A stretch of DNA of 64,000 bases from Verrucomicrobium sp. BvORR034 (GTDB lineage: Bacteria; Verrucomicrobiota; Verrucomicrobiia; Verrucomicrobiales; Verrucomicrobiaceae): positions 1 to 64,000 of the forward strand of contig NZ_BATQ01000176.1 of the NCBI RefSeq assembly GCF_000739635.1, in the 5' to 3' direction. Positions 16,341 through 28,192 of this stretch are shown here, piece after piece. How positions within the stretch are numbered: position 1 is the first letter of the stretch; each line of letters starts with the position of its first letter. Below the pieces are notes generated by a model. The model searched no databases, was not told where the DNA came from, and saw only the letters and a program-made list of their open reading frames with translations. The translations under genes and the position numbers were made by a program.

Positions 16341-17036
16341 ATGCCCGACTTACTTTCCAAAGGAGGCCCGCTCGTCTGGTTGCTGCTTTGCTGCTTCGGA
16401 CTCGCCCTGGCCATCTTTGCAGAGCGTCTCGCGTACTTTCACCGGGCATCGCTAAACGTAGGAGAGTTTCTCGCAGGTCTGGCCAGCCTCATCCGGCGCA
16501 AGAATTTCTCTGAAGCCCTCCAGGAGTGCGTCGCTACGCGGGTGCCAGTGGGCCGTGTGCTGCACGCCGCCTTGCTCCGTCACCACGTCCCCCGCGAGCA
16601 ACTCAAGGAGATCGTCCAGGAAGCGGGCCAGCTGGAAGTGCCCCGACTGGAGCGCTACCTCAGCGTCCTCCACGGCATCGCCCACGCCGCTCCTTTGATC
16701 GGCCTGCTCGGCACCATCGCCGGCCTCATGGACACCTTCACGCAGCTCAACAACGTGAACGGCTACGCCACCCCGGCCGATGTCGCCCGCGGCGTTTACC
16801 AGAGCCTCATCACCTCCGCCTTGGGTCTGGTGGTGGCTATCCCCAGTTTCCTTTTCTATTCGTTCCTCGCTGCCAAGGCCCGTCACCTGATGCATGATCT
16901 TGAGCGCGCGGGCATTGAGGTGGTCAACATCCTGGACGACCACCGTGAACCCGCCCAGAATGCCGACACGGGCGCCCAGATCGTGGAGTTCCGCCAGAGC
17001 GACTCCGGCATGCGCAAGATTGGCAAGAACGCCTGA
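16341..17036 (+). CDS. exbB: MotA/TolQ/ExbB proton channel family protein
   Basis: A 231-aa inner-membrane protein. Its first helix is at residues ~8-28 (PLVWLLLCCFGLALAIFAERL), and the conserved pair of helices is GIAHAAPLIGLLGTIAGLMDTF and SLITSALGLVVAIPSFLFYSFL. The GLLGTI.G and A.GL..AIP motifs are family signatures. With ExbD it forms the ion-driven motor that energises outer-membrane transport or cell-envelope work. exbD starts 45 bp downstream. The TonB partner is not next to it. Confidence 0.9.
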   Translation: MPDLLSKGGPLVWLLLCCFGLALAIFAERLAYFHRASLNVGEFLAGLASLIRRKNFSEALQECVATRVPVGRVLHAALLRHHVPREQLKEIVQEAGQLEVPRLERYLSVLHGIAHAAPLIGLLGTIAGLMDTFTQLNNVNGYATPADVARGVYQSLITSALGLVVAIPSFLFYSFLAAKARHLMHDLERAGIEVVNILDDHREPAQNADTGAQIVEFRQSDSGMRKIGKNA

Positions 17037-17080
17037 GGCTCCTCCGGTCGTCCGCTGCAAGCCAGTCCGCCCGTCCTGCC

Positions 17081-17482
17081 ATGAAGCTAGAGAGCCATCT
17101 GCCCAAACAGACCTTTTGGCTCTACCTGGGGCCGGTGCTGAATGTGCTGCTCATCCTGCTCATTTTCTTCCTGCTGGGCTCTTCGTTCGTCATTCAGAGC
17201 GGCGTCAGCGTGAAGCTCCCTGAGAGCGGCTTCCCCCTCCGCGACTTCCACCATCCCCTCGTCGCCACCGTCACGGCCAACTCCGACCAGTTCCTCTATC
17301 TGGAAGGCCGCCCCGTCACTCTCTTGGAGATGCGCAAAGGTCTTGAGGAAAAGAAAAAGGAGAGCCGCCAACTCATCATCCATGCCGACGAGATGGCCCC
17401 CTTTGGCAGAGTCCAGGAAGTGGCCAACTCCGCGTTGAGCCTGGGTTATGAAGTCGCTTATGCGACGCAACCGGCGAGGTGA
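17081..17482 (+). CDS. exbD: ExbD/TolR-family protein with Asn at the proton-site position
   Basis: A 133-aa single-pass protein: a short cytoplasmic N-terminus, one membrane helix at ~12-36 (WLYLGPVLNVLLILLIFFLLG), then a periplasmic domain starting SGVSVKLPESGFPL. Alignment by eye with ExbD/TolR (P-x-x-D-V-x-x-x-L-L-I-F-F) puts Asn21 where the essential proton-carrying Asp usually lies (codon AAT at 17141). The rest of the helix matches. It pairs with ExbB just upstream. Either coupling works differently here, or the clade uses an Asn variant. Confidence 0.87.
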   Translation: MKLESHLPKQTFWLYLGPVLNVLLILLIFFLLGSSFVIQSGVSVKLPESGFPLRDFHHPLVATVTANSDQFLYLEGRPVTLLEMRKGLEEKKKESRQLIIHADEMAPFGRVQEVANSALSLGYEVAYATQPAR

Positions 17483-17550
17483 TCGCAGGGCGAAAGGCGA
17501 GACCTCGCGTCGACCCCACGCACTGACTTTACAAAACGAGTGATCTCGTG

Positions 17551-20091
17551 ATGGTCGGGCTCATGCCTGTCAAGCCGTCGTCACAGCTCAGCCTCCGGGA
17601 CACCCTCTCCCATTTGGACCACATCGCCGCAGCCAAGCTGCTGGGAACAGGCGGCCGGGAACTGCTGATCAAGGGCGGTTCCGTCACGATCGAGGTCACG
17701 GAGCAGGTGCATTTCACAGAAGACCACTTCCAGGTGGTGTTTCCTCATCCCGAGAAAGAACCTCTGGTGGTGACGCTGAGCCTGCATCCTGGGGCCAGGC
17801 GTCGGCTGCAAATCGCCTGCAGTCATGATGGCGATGAAGCTGATTTTTATAAAGCTGCCACCTTTGCCCTCATCCTGGAAGAAAAGACGTTGCTGGGTCT
17901 TGCGGCGGCACCTCCCGATCTTGACATCCCTTGGGAGCTCCTGCCCGCCCACCAGCTGGAGGCGAGAGCCCTGGCCGAAAGGACGAAGCGCGCCGCCGAG
18001 GAGAAGATGCGGATCAAAACGGCCGACAAAGCCCAACCTTGGACCGACTACACCGTCACCAACCCCGTCTCCGGCAAATCCTACCGGGTGGGCCTGCGCG
18101 GCCTGGGCCGGGGGCAAAGCTACTGCGCCTGCCCCGACTTCCGGAGGAACCGGCTCGGCACCTGCAAGCACGTCATCGCCGTCCACACCTGGGTGGGCAA
18201 GAAGTTCGACAGCCGCACGCTCAAGCGGGCCTGGAAGCCCAAAAGCATCAACATCCATGCGCTGTACGATGGAGATCTGCGCCTGGCCGTGGAGCACCCC
18301 TCGAACCTGGCCCCATCGGTCGCCGAGCTCCTCGCCCCCTGGGAAAACCGGCAGGCGAAAAGCACGCAGGATATGCTCGCCCTCTTCGAGCTGATCCGGC
18401 AGCTCATTCAACTGGATCAGAATCCAGTCATCTACCCAGATGCGGAAGAGATCTTGTCCCGCTCTCTGCACGAACACCGGCTGGCTGGTCTCGTAGAGGA
18501 GATTCGCAAGGCCCCGGCAAAGCACCCGCTGCGCACCACCCTCCTCAAGACCGGGCTTCTGCCCTACCAGCTGGATGGCATTGCCTTCGCCGCAGGAAAA
18601 GGACGCGCCGTGCTCGCTGATGAAATGGGCCTCGGCAAAACCATTCAGGGCGTCGGGGTCGCCGAATTCCTGGCACGTCACGCGGATGTTCGCCGTGTGC
18701 TGGTGGTATGTCCCGCTTCGCTCAAGTCCCAGTGGAAACTGGAAATCGAAAGGTTCTGTGGCCGAAGCGTGCAGATCGTCTCCGGCAAAACCTCCGAGCG
18801 CAACGCCCTCTACTCTGGCGTCTTCTCTGTGGTGGAATTTGTCGATGACCGGAGACTGGGGCCCGCCTACCGCTTCTTCCACAGCCACCGGGTGGCCACC
18901 GAAACCGGCCGCGTCTCCGGCTACAAGAATCTGGATGCACTGCGTCAACAACTGGAACCCGTGCTGCTCCGCCGCACCCGGGCCAGCATCGCCCTGGACC
19001 TGCCTCCGCGGACGACAGAAATCGTCCGCATCCCCGCCACGGAAGAACAGCAGCATCTGCACAATAGCCACATGGTGACGGTGAATGCCATCACTTCGAA
19101 GAAGTTCCTCAGTGAGATGGATCTGCTGAGGCTCCAGAAGGCGCTGCTGATGGCAAGGATGAGCGCCAACAGCACCTATCTCGTGGACAAGCAATCGCCG
19201 GGATTCTCCAGCAAGCTCGACCGCCTGTCTGAGCTCCTGGAGGCACTGAGTGGCGAGCCCGAGCGGAAGATCATCCTCTTCACGGAGTGGACGACCATGC
19301 TTAATCTCATCGAACCGCTCCTGCAGAAGCTCAAGATGGATTTTGTGAGGCTGGACGGCCAGGTAGCCCAGAAGAAGAGGCAGTCTCTGGTGTCAGAATT
19401 CCAGAGCAATCCGAAGTGCCGGGTGTTCCTCACCACGAACGCCGGCTCCACCGGTCTCAACCTCCAGGCCGCCGACACCGTGATCAACGTGGACCTGCCC
19501 TGGAATCCCGCCTTGCTTGAGCAGCGCATCGCCCGTGCCCATCGCATGGGCCAGAAACGCAAAGTCCAGGTGCACTTGCTGGTGACAGAAGGCACCATTG
19601 AGGAGAACCTTCTGGCCACGCTGGGTGCCAAACATGAACTGGCCGCGGCGGTACTGGATCCTGATTCGACCCTGCAGGAGGTGACTCTTTCCTCCGGGAT
19701 CGAGGAACTCAGAAGACGCTTGGAGATATTGCTGGGTGCCAAAGTCGAAGCAGATCTGGATGTGTCGTCACAGAATCAGGCCGAAGTCGCGGCCGGGATC
19801 AGCGAAGGCACAACGCCTCCAGACGCAGAACGCAAAGCCCGCGTCGCCGAGGCTACAGGAACTCTGGTGGCCAGCGCCTTCAGCCTCCTGGGTGAGCTTC
19901 TGCCCTCTGGGAAAGTGTCACCTCCTGCGGAATCGGTGAATGCCATCCAGGCAGCCCTGCTGGAGAATGTGGTGCTGGGCGAGGATGGCCAGCCGACGCT
20001 GACGCTGAAACTGCCCAACCAGGAAAGCGTCAACGCCATGGCCTCGGCGTTGGCGAGGCTGATGAGCCTTGGGAGCGGCGTGGGGTCGTGA
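17551..20091 (+). CDS. SNF2/SWIM-domain helicase-like protein lacking motifs II-III
   Basis: A SWIM zinc finger is present (CACPDFRRNRLGTCKH, ~193-208), followed by a SNF2 ATPase. Motif I is LADEMGLGKTIQ (~355-366), motif Ia is VVCPASLKSQWKLEIERF, and the C-terminal lobe has VLLRRTR, ILFTEWT, STGLNLQAADTVI and ARAHRMGQ. Between SERNALYSGVF and SVVEFVDDRRLG (~residue 424) the stretch that normally holds motif II (DEAQ/DEAH) and motif III (LTGTP), about 65-70 residues, is absent without a frame break. A protein with this gap should not hydrolyse ATP normally. ATG at 17551 was preferred over GTG at 17548. It follows exbD by 68 bp. Confidence 0.85.
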   Translation: MVGLMPVKPSSQLSLRDTLSHLDHIAAAKLLGTGGRELLIKGGSVTIEVTEQVHFTEDHFQVVFPHPEKEPLVVTLSLHPGARRRLQIACSHDGDEADFYKAATFALILEEKTLLGLAAAPPDLDIPWELLPAHQLEARALAERTKRAAEEKMRIKTADKAQPWTDYTVTNPVSGKSYRVGLRGLGRGQSYCACPDFRRNRLGTCKHVIAVHTWVGKKFDSRTLKRAWKPKSINIHALYDGDLRLAVEHPSNLAPSVAELLAPWENRQAKSTQDMLALFELIRQLIQLDQNPVIYPDAEEILSRSLHEHRLAGLVEEIRKAPAKHPLRTTLLKTGLLPYQLDGIAFAAGKGRAVLADEMGLGKTIQGVGVAEFLARHADVRRVLVVCPASLKSQWKLEIERFCGRSVQIVSGKTSERNALYSGVFSVVEFVDDRRLGPAYRFFHSHRVATETGRVSGYKNLDALRQQLEPVLLRRTRASIALDLPPRTTEIVRIPATEEQQHLHNSHMVTVNAITSKKFLSEMDLLRLQKALLMARMSANSTYLVDKQSPGFSSKLDRLSELLEALSGEPERKIILFTEWTTMLNLIEPLLQKLKMDFVRLDGQVAQKKRQSLVSEFQSNPKCRVFLTTNAGSTGLNLQAADTVINVDLPWNPALLEQRIARAHRMGQKRKVQVHLLVTEGTIEENLLATLGAKHELAAAVLDPDSTLQEVTLSSGIEELRRRLEILLGAKVEADLDVSSQNQAEVAAGISEGTTPPDAERKARVAEATGTLVASAFSLLGELLPSGKVSPPAESVNAIQAALLENVVLGEDGQPTLTLKLPNQESVNAMASALARLMSLGSGVGS

Positions 20092-20125
20092 TGGTGGGTG
20101 GGTCTTGCTTATTTGAGCGAACCAT

Positions 20126-20370
20126 CCTCCGACATCGGAAGCGGGCTTGATGGACCCCGTCGCTGCATCGCTCTCAACATCTGGCGGCGCAGCCGCTTTG
20201 GGACTGCGGTGAGAATCACCGCTTTGGCTACGCCTTGTGATATGCAACCTGTTTGCGGCCACCAACGAAGCCCATATCCTCCGTTCACACACACCACTGA
20301 CAGCCCAACACAGGACCCCTAAAGCGGCGATTCTCGCCGCACTCCTAAAGATGCTTCGCATCCAGGTGGG
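20126..20370. repeat. direct repeat module, copy 1
   Basis: A ~245-bp module starting CCTCCGACATCGG, including a 67-bp core (20175-20241) identical to 20887-20953, and ending with GATGCTTCGCATCCAGGTGG. It resembles module 2 along its length, with more divergence outside the core. It contains small dyads such as AAAGCGGCGATTCTCGCCG. Confidence 0.8.
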
Positions 20371-20470
20371 GGGCGTCAATGGATTGCTTGTTTCCTCGAT
20401 CTCCCTCCGATGCCGGAGACCTGCGCATCACACCTCCCCAATCTCACGCCAGGGAATGCTTGGATCTTCA

Positions 20471-20571
20471 GGCCTACCGCTCCGCGGTAGAATGCCTCCA
20501 CTTGTAGTCCATGGGTTGCACTCGCTCCGCTCGCTTCACCCATGGCTATTCGTGGCGAACCCTCCGGGTTC
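20471..20571. repeat. inverted repeat element, left copy
   Basis: About 100 bp with internal dyads (CCTACCGCTCCGCGGTAG; CTCGCTCCGCTCG; GAACCCTCCGGGTTC). It is present as a reverse complement at 21123-21222, with the same order of blocks. Codon-like content is absent. Confidence 0.8.
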
Positions 20572-20840
20572 AGTTTCAAAGCAGGGAGTGTGCACCTGGG
20601 TCGCATGCCCGTTCCTGACTATCACTCCAGTATCGCGCTCCGGGGTTTGAGCATTACGCCCATTCACCGAAACCATCGATATGAAGAAACACGAGATGCA
20701 AGGCGCAATGGCCGCCCTGAACATGCGCTTTTCCTCGAACCTCCAGGGTTCGCCACATGCGACCAAGCATATCGTGCACTTTCCAAAGATGCCTCCCATC
20801 CAACCACAGGGAGTGCCAAAGTTACTTGCACCTCAGTCAA

Positions 20841-21081
20841 CCTCCGACATTGGAAGCTCCCAGAACCACCTTGGCCGCACCATCCCCAACATCTGGCGGC
20901 GCAGCCGCTTTGGGACTGCGGTGAGAATCACCGCTTTGGCTACGCCTTGTGATGTTCAACCTGCTGACTGCCACCAACGAAGCCCACTTCCCGGTCATGT
21001 CACAACGCCAACAGCCCAACACAGGACTCCCCAAAGCGGCGGTTCCCGCGCGCATCCCAAAGATGCTTTGCATCCAGGTGG
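20841..21081. repeat. direct repeat module, copy 2
   Basis: The second copy of the module at 20126-20370, starting CCTCCGACATTGG. The 67-bp core at 20887-20953 is identical to copy 1, which suggests recent duplication or ongoing conversion. The end (ATGCTTTGCATCCAGGTGG) carries a hairpin. Confidence 0.8.
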
Positions 21082-21122
21082 AGAGAGAACTGAGATGAGC
21101 TTGCTACATCGAACCTGCCTCC

Positions 21123-21222
21123 GAACCCGGAGGGTTCACCATGCGTAGCCATGGGTGAAACGAGCGGAGCGAGTGCAACCCATGGTTGTCCCGGCGCAGC
21201 TGTTACCGCGGAGCGGTAGGCC
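21123..21222. repeat. inverted repeat element, right copy
   Basis: Reverse complement of 20471-20571: GAACCCGGAGGGTTC, then CCATGGGTGAAACGAGCGG, then TACCGCGGAGCGGTAGG. The pair brackets module 2. The 20092-21240 stretch between the SNF2 gene and the carB terminator has no credible gene. Confidence 0.8.
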
Positions 21223-21261
21223 CATTGCGTCGCCCGCCCCTGACACCCTCACCCCACCCAC

Positions 21262-21297
21262 AAAAAAACCGCCGCCCCGGTTCCCCGGGGCGACGGT
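21262..21297 (-). terminator. rho-independent terminator of carB
   Basis: On the minus strand the stem CCGTCGCCCCGG, loop GGAA and stem CCGGGGCGGCGG are followed by a run of seven T. It lies 24 bp after the carB stop codon. Confidence 0.88.
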
Positions 21298-21320
21298 TGC
21301 AACTCGATTAGGTCACCAGA

Positions 21321-24590
<3,270 letters not shown>

Positions 24591-24882
24591 GGGAAGGAGG
24601 ACGGGACGCGGGCAAAAATGGTGGTTTACATGGCACGCCCGAGGGGTGGTGTAAAGGGGAGAGACGAGGCAAGAGGCCACAAGCTCCCTCGCTCGGGCTC
24701 CACAGGCCGCAACAGAACGGGAAGAAGAGGCCCCGTCACCCCGGCGGTGACGATAAAATCACATGGGGGCGGACAGCGATGCCGCAAGGGGTGAATGCCC
24801 CATCGCTTTTTCACAGATTCCCGCCAGCGGGCTGGACAAAATCCCCCGCCCTCCCCTAGACTCCAAATTAACCGCTGCCTCT

Positions 24883-25143
24883 ATGACTGAACTTCTTGTG
24901 TATGCCCCAGGTCTCCGTGATGAGGAAAAAGTCCTCCAACTGGGCCACCAGATGGACATGCTGCCCGCCCGCTACAAGCTCGATGCGCCGCATGACATGG
25001 TGTACTTCGAGATTGATGACCCCAACCGGGTCACGCTGAAGCAGTTCAGCGACCTTTTCGAAAACATTGGCCTCCAGGCCCGCTTCGTCGGCCAGATTCC
25101 CACGAACCTGCGCCGTGGCGATGTCACGGATCGGCTGGTTTGA
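24883..25143 (+). CDS. small conserved-looking hypothetical protein, 86 aa
   Basis: Start MTELLVYAPGLRDEEKVLQLGHQMDMLPARYKLDAPHDMVYFEID; the alternating pattern suits a small ferredoxin-like or ACT-like alpha/beta domain. No motif identifies a function. The ATG at 24883 was chosen because the upstream in-frame residues (from 24763) are low-quality leader. It is divergent from carB and about 100 bp upstream of mlaE; it could be the first gene of that operon. Confidence 0.7.
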   Translation: MTELLVYAPGLRDEEKVLQLGHQMDMLPARYKLDAPHDMVYFEIDDPNRVTLKQFSDLFENIGLQARFVGQIPTNLRRGDVTDRLV

Positions 25144-25243
25144 GAGCCACGGACTCACCAAAAGGTTAGGAAAGACCATCTTGAGGCCGCCCACTGCCTC
25201 AGACAGACAGAGAACGTTCATTGCGCTGCGCCCATGACGGTGC

Positions 25244-26056
25244 ATGGTGCGAACCTGTCTCATGGACCTCCTTTGCCTACCCGGACGTCTCTTCCTCAAC
25301 TTCCTGATCTATATGGGTCAGCTTGCCGCACTTCTGCGGGAGTTGGGCTTTGCCATCAAGTCTGGGGTCTGGCGAATGCGGCTGGTCGCCCAGCAGATCG
25401 TCTCCATCGGCTACGGCTCCCAGGTGGTGGTGATCGTGACCGGAGCCTTCACCGGCGCGGTGTTCACGGCTCAGACCTACTTTAAGTTCAAAGACTTCGG
25501 GGTGGAAACCGGAGTCGGGGCCATCGTCTCAGTGGCCATGTGCCGTGAGCTCGGCCCCGTGCTGGCAGGACTGATGGTGACTGGGCGCGTGGGTGCGGCA
25601 ATGGCGGCGGAGATTGGCACCATGAAGGTGACCGAGCAGATCGATGCCCTGCGGGCCCTCGGGGTGCATCCGGTGGATTACCTGATGCTGCCGCGGTTCT
25701 TCGCCATGCTGATCAGCATGCCGCTCCTCATCGCTGAGAGCATCACCTTCGGTCTGGCCGCCTCATACTGCGTCGTGGTGTTCGGCTTCGGCGTGCCCAG
25801 TGCCTGGTTTTGGCAGCATGTGGTAGAGCACACGAATGAGCAGGACATCATCTATGGCATGATCAAGGGCCTGATTTTCGGCATCCTGATCACGGTCATC
25901 TCCTGTCATCAGGGGCTCATGGCGAGCGACGGTGCAGTAGGTGTGGGCATCGGCACGACGCGTGCGGTCGTTTACTCCTCATTGGCCCTGCTCATCTGCA
26001 ACTTCTTCCTCTCCATCCTTCTGAACTACTTCTTCCCGCTCGGCACTGCGATGTAA
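25244..26056 (+). CDS. mlaE: MlaE-type ABC transporter permease
   Basis: A 270-aa inner-membrane permease of the Mla phospholipid-transport system. Membrane helices span most of the length. The family motif is present: TGAFTGAVFTAQTYFKF, MCRELGPVLAGLMVTGRVGAAMAAEIGTMKVTEQIDALRALGVHPVDYL. It works with MlaF (ATPase) and MlaD (MCE protein) to move lipids across the periplasm. The start could be 25244 or 25262. It is followed by mlaF after 28 bp and then mlaD. Confidence 0.93.
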   Translation: MVRTCLMDLLCLPGRLFLNFLIYMGQLAALLRELGFAIKSGVWRMRLVAQQIVSIGYGSQVVVIVTGAFTGAVFTAQTYFKFKDFGVETGVGAIVSVAMCRELGPVLAGLMVTGRVGAAMAAEIGTMKVTEQIDALRALGVHPVDYLMLPRFFAMLISMPLLIAESITFGLAASYCVVVFGFGVPSAWFWQHVVEHTNEQDIIYGMIKGLIFGILITVISCHQGLMASDGAVGVGIGTTRAVVYSSLALLICNFFLSILLNYFFPLGTAM

Positions 26057-26084
26057 GCAAGCGCCTTCTTTCCACAGCCGCCCC

Positions 26085-26855
26085 ATGGCCCAACCTCCCC
26101 CTAGCTCCAGCACCCCCTTCATCTCCGTTCGCGGCCTGACTCGCAAGATCGGCTGGCAGGAGATCCTGCGTGGGCTGGACCTGGATGTCCAGAAAGGGGA
26201 GACCTTGATGCTCATCGGCCCCAGCGGCGAGGGGAAGAGCGTGCTGCTGAAACACCTGATCGGGCTGATGAAACCCGACAGCGGGACCATTGTCGTGAAC
26301 GGGACGAACATGACGGGCCTGAGGGAGCGTCAGATGGCCCCCATTCGCAAACAGATCGGCATCCTTTTCCAGAACGCCGCCCTCTTCGACAGCCTCACGG
26401 TGGAGCAGAATGTAGGCTTCCCCCTGGTGGAAGGCGGCATCCGTGATCGCAAAGAGATCGAGCAGCGAGTGCACGAGGCCCTGGAAGTCGTAGAGCTGGC
26501 CCAGCACAAGGACAAGATGCCCGTGAACCTCTCCGGCGGCATGCGCAAACGGGTGGGCATCGCCCGGGCCATCGTCCCCCGACCGCAATGCGTGCTGTAT
26601 GATGAGCCCACGGCCGGCCTGGATCCGATCGTCTCGGACGTGATCGACCAGATGATCCTGCGCCTCCAGAAGCGCTATGGCGTGACCTCCATCGTGGTGA
26701 CTCACGACATGAAGAGCGTCTTCAAGATCGCCGACCGTGTCGCGATGTTGAAGCGCGGGGTGATTCACTTCCTCGGAACACCTGAGGAACTGCGCAACTC
26801 TCCGGATCCCGAAGTTCAAGACTTCATCGAGGGCCGCTCCGGAGTGAAGGGCTGA
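26085..26855 (+). CDS. mlaF: MlaF-type ABC transporter ATPase
   Basis: A 256-aa ABC ATPase: Walker A GPSGEGKS, Q-loop (IGILFQNAALFDSLT), signature motif NLSGGMRKRVGIARAI, Walker B CVLYDEPTAGLDP and the H-loop VTHD. The 'LSGGM.KR' variant is typical of MlaF-like proteins. It energises MlaE. It is between mlaE and mlaD in one operon. Confidence 0.94.
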   Translation: MAQPPPSSSTPFISVRGLTRKIGWQEILRGLDLDVQKGETLMLIGPSGEGKSVLLKHLIGLMKPDSGTIVVNGTNMTGLRERQMAPIRKQIGILFQNAALFDSLTVEQNVGFPLVEGGIRDRKEIEQRVHEALEVVELAQHKDKMPVNLSGGMRKRVGIARAIVPRPQCVLYDEPTAGLDPIVSDVIDQMILRLQKRYGVTSIVVTHDMKSVFKIADRVAMLKRGVIHFLGTPEELRNSPDPEVQDFIEGRSGVKG

Positions 26856-26928
26856 CCCCTCCGCCACCTGTCCAGCCCAACAACCTCCCCTTTCCTCCTT
26901 TCCCCGACCCACCTGCCTTTGCCCCACC

Positions 26929-28005
26929 ATGGAAGAACGCGATAGAAAATCTGAATTGCTCGTCGGGCTGTTCCTGTTCGTCGGCCTGCTGTTGCTGGCC
27001 TATCTCATCCTACAGTTTGGCAGTGTGCGTGAGCTCTTCAAGCCCACCTACCCGCTGACGGTGGAGCTGGCCGATGGCACAGGCATCCGGGAAGCCACGC
27101 CGGTGATGCTGGGAGGCTCCCGCGTGGGCAAGGTGACGCAGAAGCCCACTCTCAATGCCGCCCAGAACGGGGTGATCATCTCCCTGCAGGTGTACCAGGA
27201 CACAAGGATTGGCTCGGACGCCAAGTTCGGCATTGGCACCTCCGGCCTGCTGGGTGACTCGTTCATCGAGATCAAGCCGAGCGGGAAGGAGCCCGCGAGC
27301 TTCATCGAACCCGGGGCCCACATCAAAGGGGAGGTTTCCGCCGGACTCGCCGGCCTTCAGAACTCCGCCGAACAGATCGCGAACAAGGTGGATGTGGCCA
27401 TTGAGGACATCCGGCTTGCCGTGGCCGACCTGAGGACCTCGCTGAAGCGCGTCAATGAGGGCGCGCTCTCCGAGAAAGGGATGTCGGACGTGAAGGACTC
27501 ATTCGCTAAGTTCAACAACATCGTGACCCGCCTGGATGAGAAGACGTTGAACGAAGAGACCAGCCAGAATGTGAAAGACGCGGTGCACAGCTTCAAGGAA
27601 GCGGCAAAAGCCCTGGAAGATGCCGTGAAGAAGCTCCAGCCCGCCTTTGCGAAACTGGATGGTGTGGTCACCAAGATCGACGGAGTGGTCACGAAGGCGG
27701 ATACCGTGATGGGCAGTGCCGATGGGGCTATGAAGTCCATCGACGAAAGTGCCGACGCCATTGGCAAAGTCGCCACGGATCTCCGCCGGGGCGAAGGCCT
27801 GTTGCCAGCTTTGATCAATGATTCAGCGCTCAAGACCGACTTCAAAAACCTGATCGCCAACATGCGCCAGCGCGGCATCTTGTTCTACAAGGACAAGTCC
27901 CCTCCCGCTGTCGCTCCGCCCATGGCACCAGCAACACCCCCCACTCAAAAGTCCCGCTCAGGCTCATCGCGCCCCAATCCGCCACTGGGCGGCCGGGGTC
28001 GATAG
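26929..28005 (+). CDS. mlaD: MCE-domain lipid-binding protein (MlaD-like)
   Basis: N-terminal membrane anchor (residues ~10-30, ELLVGLFLFVGLLLLAYLIL), then the MCE domain (about 38-115, GTGIREATPVMLGGSRVGKV...FGIGTSGLLGDSFIEI). A long helical region follows, with KLDGVVTKIDGVVTKADTV repeats consistent with coiled coil, and a Pro/Ser-rich tail ends in GGRGR. It would receive lipids from MlaE in the periplasm. It is longer than E. coli MlaD (183 aa). It is the last of the three-gene operon. Confidence 0.92.
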   Translation: MEERDRKSELLVGLFLFVGLLLLAYLILQFGSVRELFKPTYPLTVELADGTGIREATPVMLGGSRVGKVTQKPTLNAAQNGVIISLQVYQDTRIGSDAKFGIGTSGLLGDSFIEIKPSGKEPASFIEPGAHIKGEVSAGLAGLQNSAEQIANKVDVAIEDIRLAVADLRTSLKRVNEGALSEKGMSDVKDSFAKFNNIVTRLDEKTLNEETSQNVKDAVHSFKEAAKALEDAVKKLQPAFAKLDGVVTKIDGVVTKADTVMGSADGAMKSIDESADAIGKVATDLRRGEGLLPALINDSALKTDFKNLIANMRQRGILFYKDKSPPAVAPPMAPATPPTQKSRSGSSRPNPPLGGRGR

Positions 28006-28192
28006 GGGCAAAACGGGTTGCGAGGGCCGGTGATCAGTCATGCGTTGTTTGTTATCTGGGGTAATGCGGTTGGCGAAATTGCATTTGCATTTCGAATAAC
28101 AAATAACGAATAACCGCTGTCACCCTCCCATTCTCTTGCGCCAGCGGCAGGGTGGACGAAGATTGCTCCACCTCTTTCCCTTTTCTCCCTGG

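Noticed and set aside
17581-19194. Long antisense frame in the SNF2 gene
   Set aside because: It has no family signature and mirrors the high-GC third-position pattern of the sense gene.
28020-28120. AT-rich short dyads before the PIN-TRAM gene
   Set aside because: Low-complexity ATAAC runs; not enough symmetry to call an operator or terminator.
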